16,574 bases of DNA from an uncultured Veillonella sp. (GCF_900545205.1 NZ_UQYC01000043.1:1-16574); one strand, 5' to 3'. Numbered from the stretch's first letter, positions 1 to 8,692 are shown. The notes: generated by a model not told the origin, from the sequence alone. A program made the numbers and translations.

Positions 1-12
1 GTGGTTTAATGA

Positions 13-31
13 TTCGCGACTACGTCGCGAA
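13..31. other. Perfect hairpin at window edge, role unknown
   Basis: TTCGCGAC and GTCGCGAA form a perfect 8-bp inverted repeat around a TAC loop. It is GC-rich in an AT-rich setting. GGTT at 3-6 and AACC at 30-33 could extend the pairing around a bulge. No T-run follows on either strand, so it is not a clear terminator. It may be the end of something that lies outside the window. Confidence 0.45.
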
Positions 32-50
32 CCAGTCTAAAGACAATAAT

Positions 51-86
51 AAAAAAGTTGATAGACACCTAATAGCATCTATCAAC
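51..86 (-). terminator. Rho-independent terminator of the membrane-protein gene
   Basis: On the minus strand a 9-bp stem (GTTGATAGA / TCTATCAAC, 57-65 with 78-86, 12-nt loop) is followed directly by six T residues (51-56). It lies about 20 bp past the stop codon at 106, so it should end the fic-membrane protein transcript. Confidence 0.8.
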
Positions 87-105
87 ATTTCTATTACATA
101 TGTAT

Positions 106-675
106 TTAAAGAGACATAGACAAGATAATACCACCTATGCCAAAGACAAAGGATACGATATAAAATGCAATACCTGTTATCCAAGGACTCAATCCAAATT
201 GCTTAGACATCAGTTGCGCCATGATAATTACATTAAATAGTTCTATGGTGCTTAATCCACCGGATCCGCCTTTAGCATGTAAATCCAAGAAAAGATAAAT
301 AGGCGCAGCAAAAAGTACAAAAATCAAATGGATCCAACTAGTAATACAACTATTTAAAAGCATGTCTGCCACTAGTTGCTTATATGTAACCTGCCCCTTA
401 AAGACCTTAAAAATACCATATAAAATACCAGAAGATACAAGAACAAATGCTACAATTCCAAGTACATATCCTACAAGAGGAACTGCTTCAAGTTCTATAG
501 GGCCTATAGCCTCCCAAATAAATGTTTTAAAAAATGGACTCTTTGGGAAAATCAGCGTTAATATATATAACCCTATATCTGTTATGATTGCTGATGTCAC
601 AGCTAATAACAACATATTTTTAACAGTAACAAAACGCATCCATTTTTCTATATATGGACCAAACATACCATTCAT
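106..675 (-). CDS. Small multi-spanning membrane protein, possibly Yip1-like
   Basis: This 189-residue protein has about four or five hydrophobic segments, roughly residues 20-43, 65-90, 105-132 and 165-188, with a weaker one near 145-160. It has no signal peptide. The stretch around residues 88-112 (a short basic loop, then a helix) loosely resembles Yip1-domain membrane proteins, but I cannot confirm the family. It sits 11 bp downstream of the fic gene on the same strand. Its ribosome site AAGG overlaps the fic stop codon, which suggests one mRNA with coupled translation, and a terminator follows at once. No catalytic motif is visible. A link to Fic, as target, partner or membrane anchor, is inferred only from the gene order. 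Confidence 0.7.
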   Translation of the reverse strand: MNGMFGPYIEKWMRFVTVKNMLLLAVTSAIITDIGLYILTLIFPKSPFFKTFIWEAIGPIELEAVPLVGYVLGIVAFVLVSSGILYGIFKVFKGQVTYKQLVADMLLNSCITSWIHLIFVLFAAPIYLFLDLHAKGGSGGLSTIELFNVIIMAQLMSKQFGLSPWITGIAFYIVSFVFGIGGIILSMSL

Positions 676-686
676 AATTCTATACC

Positions 687-1292
687 TTATAAATCTTCAC
701 TTTTAAATAATTGATAGCCTTCAAAATAATAACTATGGTCAAGGCCTTTCATAAATAGTTCTCGATTATTGATATCACTCGTAAGTGCTTTAGCAAGAAT
801 AGCTTTTATTTCTAAGTCATTTACTGGACTTCGTTCCATAGCAGACAAATATTGCTCTTTATCAACCTGACTCCAATCGATGGTCTTTTGTAATTCTGTA
901 CACAACATATGATCAAGCCATAATCGCATGCTACGACCATTACCTTCTCTAAAAGGATGAGCGACATTCATTTCAACATACTTTTCTACAATTTCTTCAA
1001 AAGTAGATTGCGGCATATCTTCAATAGTTTTAACCGCTTCAGCAAGATACATGACAGGAACAAAGCGGAAATTTCCTTTTGCAATATTCACAGTCCGCAA
1101 TGTACCAGCAAAATCATATATATCTTGAAATAATATAGTATGTATTTTTTGCAAGGTAGTCCACGTACCACTAGGCATATCATTAAGTAAGTTTTTTTCA
1201 AACAATGTTGTTGCCGCTTTTTTACTTATTCGTTCTTCTTCTCTAGCCAATGTTGGGGAATCGGCAATCCCCAATCTATTAGTGATAACCAT
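687..1292 (-). CDS. fic: Fic-family AMP-transferase, class III (C-terminal autoinhibitory motif)
   Basis: Fic proteins usually transfer AMP from ATP to hydroxyl side chains of target proteins. The core motif HPFREGNGR is at residues 112-120, with catalytic His112, metal-binding Glu116, and Arg120 and Arg123. A probable target-binding flap lies at about residues 69-80. Near the end, S187-YYF-E191-G192 fits the (S/T)xxxE(G/N) inhibitory motif. Its C-terminal placement makes this a class III enzyme like the Neisseria meningitidis Fic, which keeps itself inactive and needs no separate antitoxin; none is encoded upstream. The 201-residue length is normal for compact class III Fic proteins. The start is set by AAGGAGG six bases before ATG. 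It is first in a two-gene unit with the membrane protein. The target is unknown. Confidence 0.93.
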   Translation of the reverse strand: MVITNRLGIADSPTLAREEERISKKAATTLFEKNLLNDMPSGTWTTLQKIHTILFQDIYDFAGTLRTVNIAKGNFRFVPVMYLAEAVKTIEDMPQSTFEEIVEKYVEMNVAHPFREGNGRSMRLWLDHMLCTELQKTIDWSQVDKEQYLSAMERSPVNDLEIKAILAKALTSDINNRELFMKGLDHSYYFEGYQLFKSEDL

Positions 1293-1317
1293 GTTGGACC
1301 TCCTTTTTATTTATTTT

Positions 1318-1331
1318 CATTATATATTATA
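1318..1331 (-). promoter_or_regulatory. Probable promoter -10 region of the fic unit
   Basis: Reading the minus strand, TATAAT (1326-1331) is followed by a second overlapping TATAATG (1318-1324). Transcription would start 20-30 bp before the fic ATG. No good -35 is visible, so the exact hexamer is uncertain. Confidence 0.45.
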
Positions 1332-1391
1332 CTATAGGAACAAAAATTATAGTTATTACAACTTTAAATATTACGAGCAATGAATAGAACT

Positions 1392-1421
1392 AAAAAAGCA
1401 GCCCAACAAGGGCTGCTTTTT
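1392..1421 (-). terminator. Terminator of znuA
   Basis: GCAGCCC and GGGCTGC (1398-1404 and 1410-1416) pair around AACAA. The minus strand then runs into six T residues (1392-1397), directly after the znuA stop. The plus strand also has five T residues, so the structure could work in both directions. Confidence 0.9.
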
Positions 1422-1429
1422 CGTTCATC

Positions 1430-2335
1430 TTATTTCAAAGATGCTGCAATTTTTGTAAGGTTTTCATCCATACGTTCTAAGTATGTTTTATTATCTTCGT
1501 TACTTTCGATTGTGTAAATAGTTTCTACCTTAGCACCAACTTCGCTTGCCAAAGTCTTGGATACTTCTGGGCTAGCCATTTCTTCTGCGAAGATAGTAGT
1601 GATATTGTTTTCTTTACAATACTTGATGAGTTCTGCCAATTGCGCTGCATTTGGTTCGCCTTCAGCAAATACATCTTCTACACTATTTTGTTCTAACCCA
1701 AAGTCACGACATAAGTACGCAAATGCTGCATGACCTGTAACAAAGTTTTTATGAGGCGCTTGTGCAAATTGACCTTCATATTTCTTAATCATTTCATCAA
1801 GTTTAGCTACGTAGTCATTGTAATTCTTTTCGTAGTAATCCTTATTAGCTGGGTCAGCTTTTACAAAAGCATCTTTAATATTTTTCACTTCGATTTTTGC
1901 ATTTTTTAAAGATAACCATGCATGAGGATCTTCTGCGCCATGTTCCTTAATTTCTTCAGGATCAGTATTTTTGATAGCTTCTACGCCCTCTGTAGCAACA
2001 ACAGTGATGAGCTTGCTGTTTTTAGCCGCATCAATCGCTTGTTGTGCCCAAGGTTCCATACCGAAACCGTTGTACACGAATACTTGAGCTGTTGCCAATT
2101 GTTTCATATTTTCAGGTTTCAACTCGAAATCATGTGGCTCTACGCCATCTGGAATAATAGTAGATACCTCTACCTTGTCACCACCAATAGCTTTTGCGAA
2201 TTCAGCCATGGCGTTAAAACTTGTTACCACTTGGATCTTCTTACCTGCTTGTTCCTTTGGTGCATCATTGCCACAGCCTGCAAATAATGCAGCCATCATG
2301 ATGCCTATCATTAACAAAACCAGCTTCTTGACCAT
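1430..2335 (-). CDS. znuA: Zinc ABC transporter substrate-binding lipoprotein
   Basis: This is the cluster A-I metal-binding subunit that captures zinc outside the cytoplasmic membrane and delivers it to the ZnuB permease. Residues 1-20 are a lipoprotein signal peptide ending LFAG before Cys21, the likely lipidation site; Phe at -3 is slightly off the usual lipobox. Metal ligands can be placed at His68 (EPHDF), His138 (DPHAW) and His202 (TGHAAF), with an acidic fourth ligand probably near Glu277. A His at the third position is typical of zinc rather than manganese binders, which usually have Glu there. The His-rich loop of Proteobacterial ZnuA is reduced to a short acidic stretch near residues 126-136. 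The start follows AGGAGG with six-base spacing. The gene is divergent from znuCB, whose products complete the transporter. Manganese specificity is the main alternative. Confidence 0.9.
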   Translation of the reverse strand: MVKKLVLLMIGIMMAALFAGCGNDAPKEQAGKKIQVVTSFNAMAEFAKAIGGDKVEVSTIIPDGVEPHDFELKPENMKQLATAQVFVYNGFGMEPWAQQAIDAAKNSKLITVVATEGVEAIKNTDPEEIKEHGAEDPHAWLSLKNAKIEVKNIKDAFVKADPANKDYYEKNYNDYVAKLDEMIKKYEGQFAQAPHKNFVTGHAAFAYLCRDFGLEQNSVEDVFAEGEPNAAQLAELIKYCKENNITTIFAEEMASPEVSKTLASEVGAKVETIYTIESNEDNKTYLERMDENLTKIAASLK

Positions 2336-2395
2336 CGTAGTCCTCCTTTGTGAAATCCTGATCGCTATGCTTTCATAGAATAGTAACCATTCTTT

Positions 2396-2418
2396 AGTTG
2401 CAGTTGCGACTCAGTTGC
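2396..2418. promoter_or_regulatory. Three AGTTGC repeats between znuA and znuC, candidate operator
   Basis: AGTTGC occurs at 2396-2401, 2402-2407 and 2413-2418. The third copy overlaps the -35 of the znuC promoter. The spacing of 6 and 11 bp and the position between divergent zinc-uptake genes suggest a regulator site. It does not resemble the classical Bacillus Zur palindrome. That Zur binds here is inference. Confidence 0.4.
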
Positions 2419-2443
2419 ATTTGTAATATAGTTATAGTATAAA
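2415..2443 (+). promoter_or_regulatory. znuCB promoter
   Basis: TTGCAT (2415-2420), a 17-bp spacer, then TATAAA (2438-2443) form a good sigma-70 promoter about 40 bp before the znuC ATG. The palindrome TTATAGTATAA (2432-2442, 5-1-5) covers the -10 and is a second possible regulator site. Confidence 0.65.
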
Positions 2444-2482
2444 CTTACTCAAGATTTTGTCAATTAGAAAAGTGGTTTTTAT

Positions 2483-3272
<790 letters not shown>

Positions 3273-3280
<8 letters not shown>

Positions 3281-4091
3281 TTATGATTTTATGCAAAACG
3301 CCTTCTTTGTAGCTATCTGCATTTCCCTCTTATGTCCCTGTATCGGTATCTTTATGGTACTACGCCGTTCTAGTATGATTGGTGATACCATGAGCCATGC
3401 CTCACTAGCAGGTATTACATTAGGCTTATTAACAAATACGAATCCTATCTTAGGAGCATTCATCTTTACTGCTATTTGCGGTGCCCTTATCGAGTTCTTG
3501 CGAAAATATTTTTCTCACCATCTCGATTTGATTCTTACTATTATCTTATCTCTTAGCATCGGTACAGCTATTACTCTTATTAGTTCAGGTAAATTAAAAG
3601 CTAACGCCAATGTATTCTTCTTTGGCAGTATCTTAACCGTAAACACTACGGATATGATTAGTATTGCAGCCCTAACAATTCTATCTGTTTTAACCTTATA
3701 TTTCTTATATAACTCACTTCTTTACATCGCTTATGATGAAGAGGCAGCCCGTGTAGCCGGTGTTAAGGTTGATTTTATCAATTACATCTTTGCCATCTTA
3801 ATGGCTGCGGCCGTATCCATTTCTATTAAAATCGTTGGTGTTCTCGTATTAAGTGCTATGATTGCCTTGCCTGTAGCATCGGCATTACAACTAGAAAAAG
3901 GATTTAGAACGACATTACTCTGTTCTATTGGATTTAGTTTGCTAGCCATGATTATCGGCCTCTTCGGATCCTACTATCTCAACGTAGCTCCAGGTGGTTT
4001 TGTATCGCTAATATCAGTTGCAATTCTACTCGTAGTATTAGTCATTAAAAATATCAGAACTATCCTACGCCGTATGCAATTTAGCAAGTAA
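3273..4091 (+). CDS. znuB: Zinc ABC transporter permease
   Basis: This 272-residue ABC-3-family permease forms the membrane channel of the zinc importer. It has about eight hydrophobic segments spread along its length, and residues 30-50 hold the conserved stretch RRSSMIGDTMSHASLAG, typical of ZnuB/MntB permeases. The ATG at 3273 is chosen because GAGGAGG (3260-3266) lies six bases before it. An in-frame TTG at 3258 lies upstream, but the ribosome site itself follows that codon, so it is unlikely. It starts inside the last codons of znuC, as expected for coupled subunits. No strong terminator follows before zur. Confidence 0.93.
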
Positions 4092-4174
4092 ACAAAGATA
4101 ATCATCAATATATAGATAGCTATTCTATTAGCAAAATAAGATGGCTATCCTGTGCAAAAAAATTATCTACTTAT

Positions 4175-4189
4175 ACTTGTATAACAAGT
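4175..4189. promoter_or_regulatory. Palindrome upstream of zur, candidate operator
   Basis: ACTTGT-ATA-ACAAGT is a perfect 6-3-6 inverted repeat about 30 bp before the zur ATG. TATACT (4172-4177) and TATTAA (4194-4199) lie next to it as weak -10 candidates, so a protein bound here could control zur, perhaps Zur itself. The znuB-zur gap also holds a 9-bp inverted repeat (4115-4123 with 4141-4149) that lacks a T-run. Confidence 0.4.
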
Positions 4190-4219
4190 TTAGTATTAAA
4201 ACAGAATCGAAAGAGCGTT

Positions 4220-4627
4220 ATGAATACAACAAGTTGGCCTGAAGGCATAAAAAAAACCAAACAGCGCGAAGCCATTTGGTCCGTATTAACAACTACAGAT
4301 AAACCTATTACGGCTATGGAAATCGCAGAGCGATTAGGCGATGGTAGCACTACATGGATGTCTACTATTTACCGCACTCTTGAGCTGTTAGAAACAAAGG
4401 AAATCGTTACCCGTACAACACTCATGGGTAGCGATATGGCATATTATGAAATTACACCGCATACACACCGCCACTATGCAGTGTGTACAAAATGTGGAGC
4501 CATGATACCTCTGCACACATGCCCTGTTGTAGAAATGCCACAGGAATTAATTGATGCAGGCTTTACGGTGACAGAACATCATCTAGAAATTGCGGGGATC
4601 TGTAAAAACTGCAAGAATAAAGGCTAA
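4220..4627 (+). CDS. zur: Fur-family metalloregulator, probably zinc-sensing Zur
   Basis: The 135-residue protein has an N-terminal winged helix (about 1-80, recognition region near 43-58, STTWMSTIYRTLELL) and a C-terminal metal-binding and dimer domain. Cys89-x-x-Cys92 and Cys128-x-x-Cys131 form the usual structural zinc site. His81, His83 and His85, with His99, Cys101, His120 and His121, are candidates for the sensory site. Fur, Zur, PerR and Mur look alike in sequence. Zur is preferred because the gene directly follows znuCB on the same strand, so it would repress the zinc importer when zinc is plentiful. The ribosome site is weak (GAAAGAG). A strong terminator follows. Confidence 0.82.
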   Translation: MNTTSWPEGIKKTKQREAIWSVLTTTDKPITAMEIAERLGDGSTTWMSTIYRTLELLETKEIVTRTTLMGSDMAYYEITPHTHRHYAVCTKCGAMIPLHTCPVVEMPQELIDAGFTVTEHHLEIAGICKNCKNKG

Positions 4628-4652
4628 TAAAAATCTATAAGTAAATGCAAGA

Positions 4653-4685
4653 AAAAGGACGTAACTGTAAGAGTTACGTCCTTTT
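4653..4685. terminator. Bidirectional terminator between zur and dcuA
   Basis: A perfect 14-bp stem (4653-4666 with 4672-4685) encloses GTAAG. The ends are A-rich and T-rich, so it can stop transcription on both strands. It lies between the convergent zur and dcuA genes. Confidence 0.92.
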
Positions 4686-4730
4686 GTAATTTTATGATGT
4701 TTCGTATTAGCTTTATTTAACTTTCACCTA

Positions 4731-6071
4731 TTACAACATCAATGGCGCTACTACGAAGCCAAGTGCTACTGAAATCGCGATGGCAAGTACACCAGGGATG
4801 AAGAACGGATGGTTAAATACAAGCTTACCGATTCGTGTTGAGCCGGTATCGTCCATTTGTACAGCCCCCAAAAGTGTTGGGTATGTAGGCAATACGAAGA
4901 GTGCAGATACGGCTGCGAAGGAAGCGATAATAATGTATACGGATCCTGGGTTCTCTGGCGTAATGCCGAGAGCTAGAATTACAGCTGGTACCAATGCTTG
5001 TGTTGTCGCCGCTTGGCTATACAACAATGTACTAGCAAAGAAGAATGCTACAGCTAATAGGAATGGATATGCTGTTACCAAGCTAGATGCAAGAGCTTTA
5101 ATTTCAGGAATATGACCTTTTACAAAAGTATCGCCCAACCATGCTACGCCTAGTACGCAGACACATGCGGATAAACCGGATTTAAATGTGCTTGTATTAA
5201 CAAGTTGTGCTGTATCAATTTTACAGAAGAATGTAATAGCCGCTGCAATTACCATCATGAAACCAACGATGGCATCATTTCGACCAAAAATAACAGGTTT
5301 AATAAGACCAATGTTCTTGGAGATGGCAGTTGCATAGAATACGATACAAATAATACCAATCAAGAAAATCAATACAGAAGTTTTCGCACCTGGTTTCAAG
5401 TGGAAATCAGCACTCTTTTCACGAGGTGGAGCCACATGACCTGCTGCCAAACGTTCTTGGTAAACTGGATCGGAAGACAAATCATTATTTGCGAAGGTAG
5501 ACATAATAAATGCCGTAATCATAACCGCTACGAATGTTGTAGAAATACAGATGGCAAGCAATGTTGGATAGTTGACACCATATGGTTCAAGGAAACCACT
5601 CATAGCAACAACTGCTGCGGATACTGGGCTCGCTGTAATACCAATTTGGCTTGCTACAACGGCGATGGATAATGGTACAGATGGCTTAATGTTTTCACTT
5701 TTTGCCACCTCTACAATTACAGGAATCATAGAAAATGCTGTATGACCTGTACCAGCCAATAGCGTTAAGAAATACGTAACTGTTGGTGCTAAGTAGTTGA
5801 TATGCTTAGGGTTTTTACGCAAAATACCTTCTGCAATACGCACCAAATAATCGAGACCGCCAGCGAGTTGCAAAGCACAAATAGCAGCGATAGCAGACAT
5901 GATGATGAGAATTACATCCCAAGGAATCTGCCCTGGGAACATCCCCATGCCAAGGCTTAACAACACTACACCAAGGCCGCCAGCGTAACCGATGCCCATC
6001 CCACCTAGACGAACGCCGAGGAAGATGGCACCAAATAAAATAATAACTTGCATAATTACATAAATGTCCAT
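4731..6071 (-). CDS. dcuA: Anaerobic C4-dicarboxylate transporter, DcuA type
   Basis: A 446-residue inner-membrane carrier of the Dcu family, which exchanges fumarate, malate, aspartate and succinate in anaerobic cells. It is hydrophobic throughout, with the family stretches GARLGG-like (GVRLGGMGIGYAGGLGV near residue 20), LAGGLDYLVRIAE (near 70), a GTGHT segment near 107, and QMDDTGSTRIGKLVFNHPFF close to the C terminus. These match E. coli DcuA better than DcuB as I recall those sequences. The ATG at 6071 is chosen because GGAGG lies seven bases before it; the open frame extends 11 codons further without a ribosome site. In Veillonella-like metabolism it would export succinate or take up malate or fumarate, which is inference. 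It stands alone on the minus strand. Confidence 0.92.
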   Translation of the reverse strand: MDIYVIMQVIILFGAIFLGVRLGGMGIGYAGGLGVVLLSLGMGMFPGQIPWDVILIIMSAIAAICALQLAGGLDYLVRIAEGILRKNPKHINYLAPTVTYFLTLLAGTGHTAFSMIPVIVEVAKSENIKPSVPLSIAVVASQIGITASPVSAAVVAMSGFLEPYGVNYPTLLAICISTTFVAVMITAFIMSTFANNDLSSDPVYQERLAAGHVAPPREKSADFHLKPGAKTSVLIFLIGIICIVFYATAISKNIGLIKPVIFGRNDAIVGFMMVIAAAITFFCKIDTAQLVNTSTFKSGLSACVCVLGVAWLGDTFVKGHIPEIKALASSLVTAYPFLLAVAFFFASTLLYSQAATTQALVPAVILALGITPENPGSVYIIIASFAAVSALFVLPTYPTLLGAVQMDDTGSTRIGKLVFNHPFFIPGVLAIAISVALGFVVAPLML

Positions 6072-6094
6072 ACGATGACCTCCTTTATACGTAT

Positions 6095-6103
6095 ATAGTA
6101 TCA
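6095..6103 (-). promoter_or_regulatory. Possible extended -10 promoter of dcuA
   Basis: The minus strand reads TGATACTAT, an extended -10, about 25 bp before the dcuA ATG. No good -35 is seen, and the leader would be very short. Confidence 0.35.
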
Positions 6104-6187
6104 TAGATATGCAAAAATATCATCGAATTTTCACAATGTATAGTCTATAGTTTAAAGACTTAACGAAACATTATCCGCTAAACATAT

Positions 6188-6245
6188 AAAAAGCTATATA
6201 TGCCGACGACTCTAGAACCGTAGAATCATGACATATATAGCTTTT
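6188..6245 (-). terminator. Terminator of bioA
   Basis: A perfect 14-bp AT-rich stem (6189-6202 with 6232-6245) surrounds a 29-nt loop that has its own partial hairpin (GACTCTA / TAGAATC, one mismatch). The minus strand ends in five T residues. It lies about 42 bp after the bioA stop. The rest of the 6072-6287 gap has no gene. Confidence 0.75.
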
Positions 6246-6287
6246 ACGTTTACCTTAAATCTTTATAAAATACTTAGCCGTAAATTG

Positions 6288-7676
6288 TTATAGAATTATT
6301 GGTCGTAAGTCTTCGAGGATTCCCTCTTCTTCAGTAGCGCGTTGGATACTTTCACCAACAATGCGAACCATATCCTCTAATTGTTCCACAGTGGACGCCA
6401 ATGGCGGCATGAGGATTACCACATCACCGATTGGACGGCAGATGAGGCCTTGTTCACGAGCAAGGATGGCCACTTTAGCCCCTACCGCATCATTTGGACG
6501 ATATGCTTCATGAGTAGCCACATCTTTTTCAAGTTCGATCCCTACGATGAGGCCACGTTGACGAACCTCTTTAACATGTTTCAGGTTTTCGATTGGCTTC
6601 AATGCATTAGTGAAAGCCTCAATTTTCTTAGGTAATCCTTCGATAACCTTTTCATCGCGGAATACTTTCAACGAAGCTAATGCAACGGCACAAGCCAAGG
6701 CATTACCTGTATAGGAGTGTCCATGGTAGAAGGTTTTCTTTTCTTCAAATGTGCCGAGGAAGGCATCGAATACACGTTGTGTAGTCAATGTGGCAGCGAG
6801 AGGCATATAACCGCCAGTAATCCCTTTAGACAAGGTCATGAAATCTGGAGCCACACCTTCGTGTTCACAGGCAAAGAATTTACCAGTGCGGCCAAAGCCT
6901 GTGGCTACCTCATCGACAATGAGGAATACATCATGTTTCGCCGTTAATTCACGAACCCGTTTCAAATAGCCATGAGGCATTACGAGCATGCCTGCTGCAG
7001 CTTGTACTAATGGTTCCATAACGAGAGCTGTGATTTCATCACCCTCTTCATTGAGGATGCGTTCTAGTTCAGCCAAAGACTCTTCAAAGGCCTTTTCTCG
7101 ATCTGCTACGTCACGATATACGCCAGGGCTTGGCAATGTCAAAGGTTTGAATAATAAATTATGGAATACTTGGTGGAACAATTGAATACCACCTACAGAT
7201 ACGGTGCCTAATGTATCCCCATGATAACCCGCATTGAGGGCAATGAACTTAGTTTTCTTCGTTTGTCCTACAAGTTGGCGGTATTGGTAGGCCATCTTAA
7301 TAGCAACTTCAATAGCTGTACTACCATCATCAGACAAAAATACTTTATTTAAACCTTCTGGAGCGAGCTCTACTAATTCTTTACACAATTGTGCAGATGG
7401 TGGGCTTACAAGCCCGAGCAATGTGCTATGAGCAATTTTATCCACTTGTTCCTTCAAAGCCTGGTTTAATACAGGATGGTTATGCCCATGAATGTTAACC
7501 CATAAGGAGGACACGCCGTCATAATACTTTTTACCGTTCTCATCGATGAGGTATACCCCCTCACCACGTTCGATTACGACTGGTTCTTGTGCCAACCAAT
7601 CTTGCATTTGTGTAAATGGATGCCATACAAACTCATGATCCCATTGTGCTGCTTGTGAAAGCTGTTTCTCTGCCAT
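6288..7676 (-). CDS. bioA: Adenosylmethionine-8-amino-7-oxononanoate aminotransferase
   Basis: This PLP enzyme moves the amino group of S-adenosylmethionine to 8-amino-7-oxononanoate, making 7,8-diaminononanoate in biotin synthesis. The 462 residues belong to class III aminotransferases. WHPFTQM (18-24) and SSLWVNIHGHNHP (56-68) are BioA-like substrate-site sequences, Tyr151 (YHGD) stacks on the cofactor, Asp255 lies in VDEVATGFGRTGK, and Lys284 in TLSKGITGG is the Schiff-base lysine. GAGGTG precedes the ATG. bioD lies 120 bp upstream on the same strand and makes the next product. The gap holds no clear terminator, so the two are probably one operon. No bioF or bioB is in the window. Confidence 0.96.
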   Translation of the reverse strand: MAEKQLSQAAQWDHEFVWHPFTQMQDWLAQEPVVIERGEGVYLIDENGKKYYDGVSSLWVNIHGHNHPVLNQALKEQVDKIAHSTLLGLVSPPSAQLCKELVELAPEGLNKVFLSDDGSTAIEVAIKMAYQYRQLVGQTKKTKFIALNAGYHGDTLGTVSVGGIQLFHQVFHNLLFKPLTLPSPGVYRDVADREKAFEESLAELERILNEEGDEITALVMEPLVQAAAGMLVMPHGYLKRVRELTAKHDVFLIVDEVATGFGRTGKFFACEHEGVAPDFMTLSKGITGGYMPLAATLTTQRVFDAFLGTFEEKKTFYHGHSYTGNALACAVALASLKVFRDEKVIEGLPKKIEAFTNALKPIENLKHVKEVRQRGLIVGIELEKDVATHEAYRPNDAVGAKVAILAREQGLICRPIGDVVILMPPLASTVEQLEDMVRIVGESIQRATEEEGILEDLRPIIL

Positions 7677-7796
7677 TTCGTCACCTCATACGTACAAATT
7701 TTACAAACTTTAATTCCCTATCCCTATAATGCTCTACTACTATAACAATCTATTAAGATACATGATTAGGCCAGATTAAATTACAATATCTAACTA

Positions 7797-8549
7797 CTAT
7801 ATGCCTAGTACTGTATTCCACACCTTCTTAGAGTCCACAAAGGACCGAGCCCAACCTAGCTGAACCTTTTGGATATTCGGACCTTGGTATGGCGGTACAA
7901 CAGCTACCACAGGAATACCTGTATATCGTTCCATGTCTTCCACATTTGTTTTCAACAAGAACGGATCCACTGCAGTCGTATCATTGACAATAATGGCTTT
8001 CACCTCAATACCATGCATCTTCGCGTATTCACAAGTTAAAATAGCACGGTTAATGGAGCCCAACCGTCCATCAGCTACAACGATGGCTGGTAATTTAATA
8101 TCTTTCATTAAATCCGTAAATGTATTATCACCGTAAAGAGGTGTTGTAATACCACCAGCACCTTCTACAAAGGTTAAATCATAGCGATGAACAACATCTA
8201 ATGTATGAGCTACTACACCAGCATAATCGATTTCTATACCAGCTAATTCTGCTGCAAGACGAGGAGAAAAATCTCCAGCAATAGCATATGGATTAACCTC
8301 GTGACGGCGCGACTCAGGAATGCCCGCGGAACGCATCAAATGTGTAGCATCCTTGCTTTCAAGATCCACATTATAATTATCCTCATCCATCGTTACACAT
8401 TCAGGAAAAGGTACTGCGCTGGAGGACACCGGTTTAACCATACCAACCGCAAAGCCATCATCAACAGCCATAGCCCCTAACAACCCTGTCACAAACGTCT
8501 TGCCTACATCTGTATCGGTTCCAATTATAGAAATACCTAACTGCTTCAT
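7797..8549 (-). CDS. bioD: ATP-dependent dethiobiotin synthetase
   Basis: It closes the ureido ring: diaminononanoate, CO2 and ATP give dethiobiotin. The 250-residue protein has the P-loop GTDTDVGKT (10-18, Lys17), the KPVSS segment (39-43) with the conserved Lys39, and EGAGG (129-133) followed by TPLY, all standard for BioD. Residues 44-60 are a somewhat longer acidic loop than in E. coli BioD. The start has AGAGGAG seven bases upstream. It is the first gene of the bioD-bioA unit. Upstream are a good promoter and a BirA-like operator, so biotin should repress it. Confidence 0.95.
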   Translation of the reverse strand: MKQLGISIIGTDTDVGKTFVTGLLGAMAVDDGFAVGMVKPVSSSAVPFPECVTMDEDNYNVDLESKDATHLMRSAGIPESRRHEVNPYAIAGDFSPRLAAELAGIEIDYAGVVAHTLDVVHRYDLTFVEGAGGITTPLYGDNTFTDLMKDIKLPAIVVADGRLGSINRAILTCEYAKMHGIEVKAIIVNDTTAVDPFLLKTNVEDMERYTGIPVVAVVPPYQGPNIQKVQLGWARSFVDSKKVWNTVLGI

Positions 8550-8583
8550 ACACGTCTCCTCTCAGCGATACTTAACGCCGCAT

Positions 8584-8615
8584 AGGTTAACCAATTTATG
8601 TGAGTAAGTTTACAA
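8584..8615 (-). promoter_or_regulatory. BirA-like biotin operator before bioD
   Basis: On the minus strand a perfect half-site TTGTAAAC (8608-8615) is followed after 16 bases by GTTAAC (8586-8591) with less conserved outer bases. The family consensus is TTGTwAAC-N14 to 18-GTTwACAA. It begins about three bases past the predicted transcription start, a place where a repressor would block RNA polymerase. One half-site is imperfect. Confidence 0.65.
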
Positions 8616-8624
8616 TCTAATTAC

Positions 8625-8654
8625 AATATACAGCCAAAGGGAATATATAGTCAA
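8625..8654 (-). promoter_or_regulatory. bioD-bioA promoter
   Basis: TTGACT (8649-8654), an 18-bp spacer and TATATT (8625-8630) on the minus strand. An 8-bp inverted repeat (CCTATTAT 8655-8662, ATAATAGG 8680-8687) lies directly upstream. Confidence 0.75.
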
Positions 8655-8692
8655 CCTATTATTACGCTTAAGGTTTACCATAATAGGACTAT

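Noticed and set aside
4115..4149. Terminator between znuB and zur
   Set aside because: The 9-bp stem has a G-T pair, a 17-nt loop and no following T-run.
5205..5672. Plus-strand open frame of 155 codons
   Set aside because: It is wholly antisense to dcuA, has no ribosome site and an unnatural composition, and is a shadow of that gene.
8650..8678. Second BirA-like box (GTCAAC and GTTTAC halves)
   Set aside because: The left half is part of the bioD -35 hexamer, both halves deviate, and the spacing is 17 bp; probably chance.
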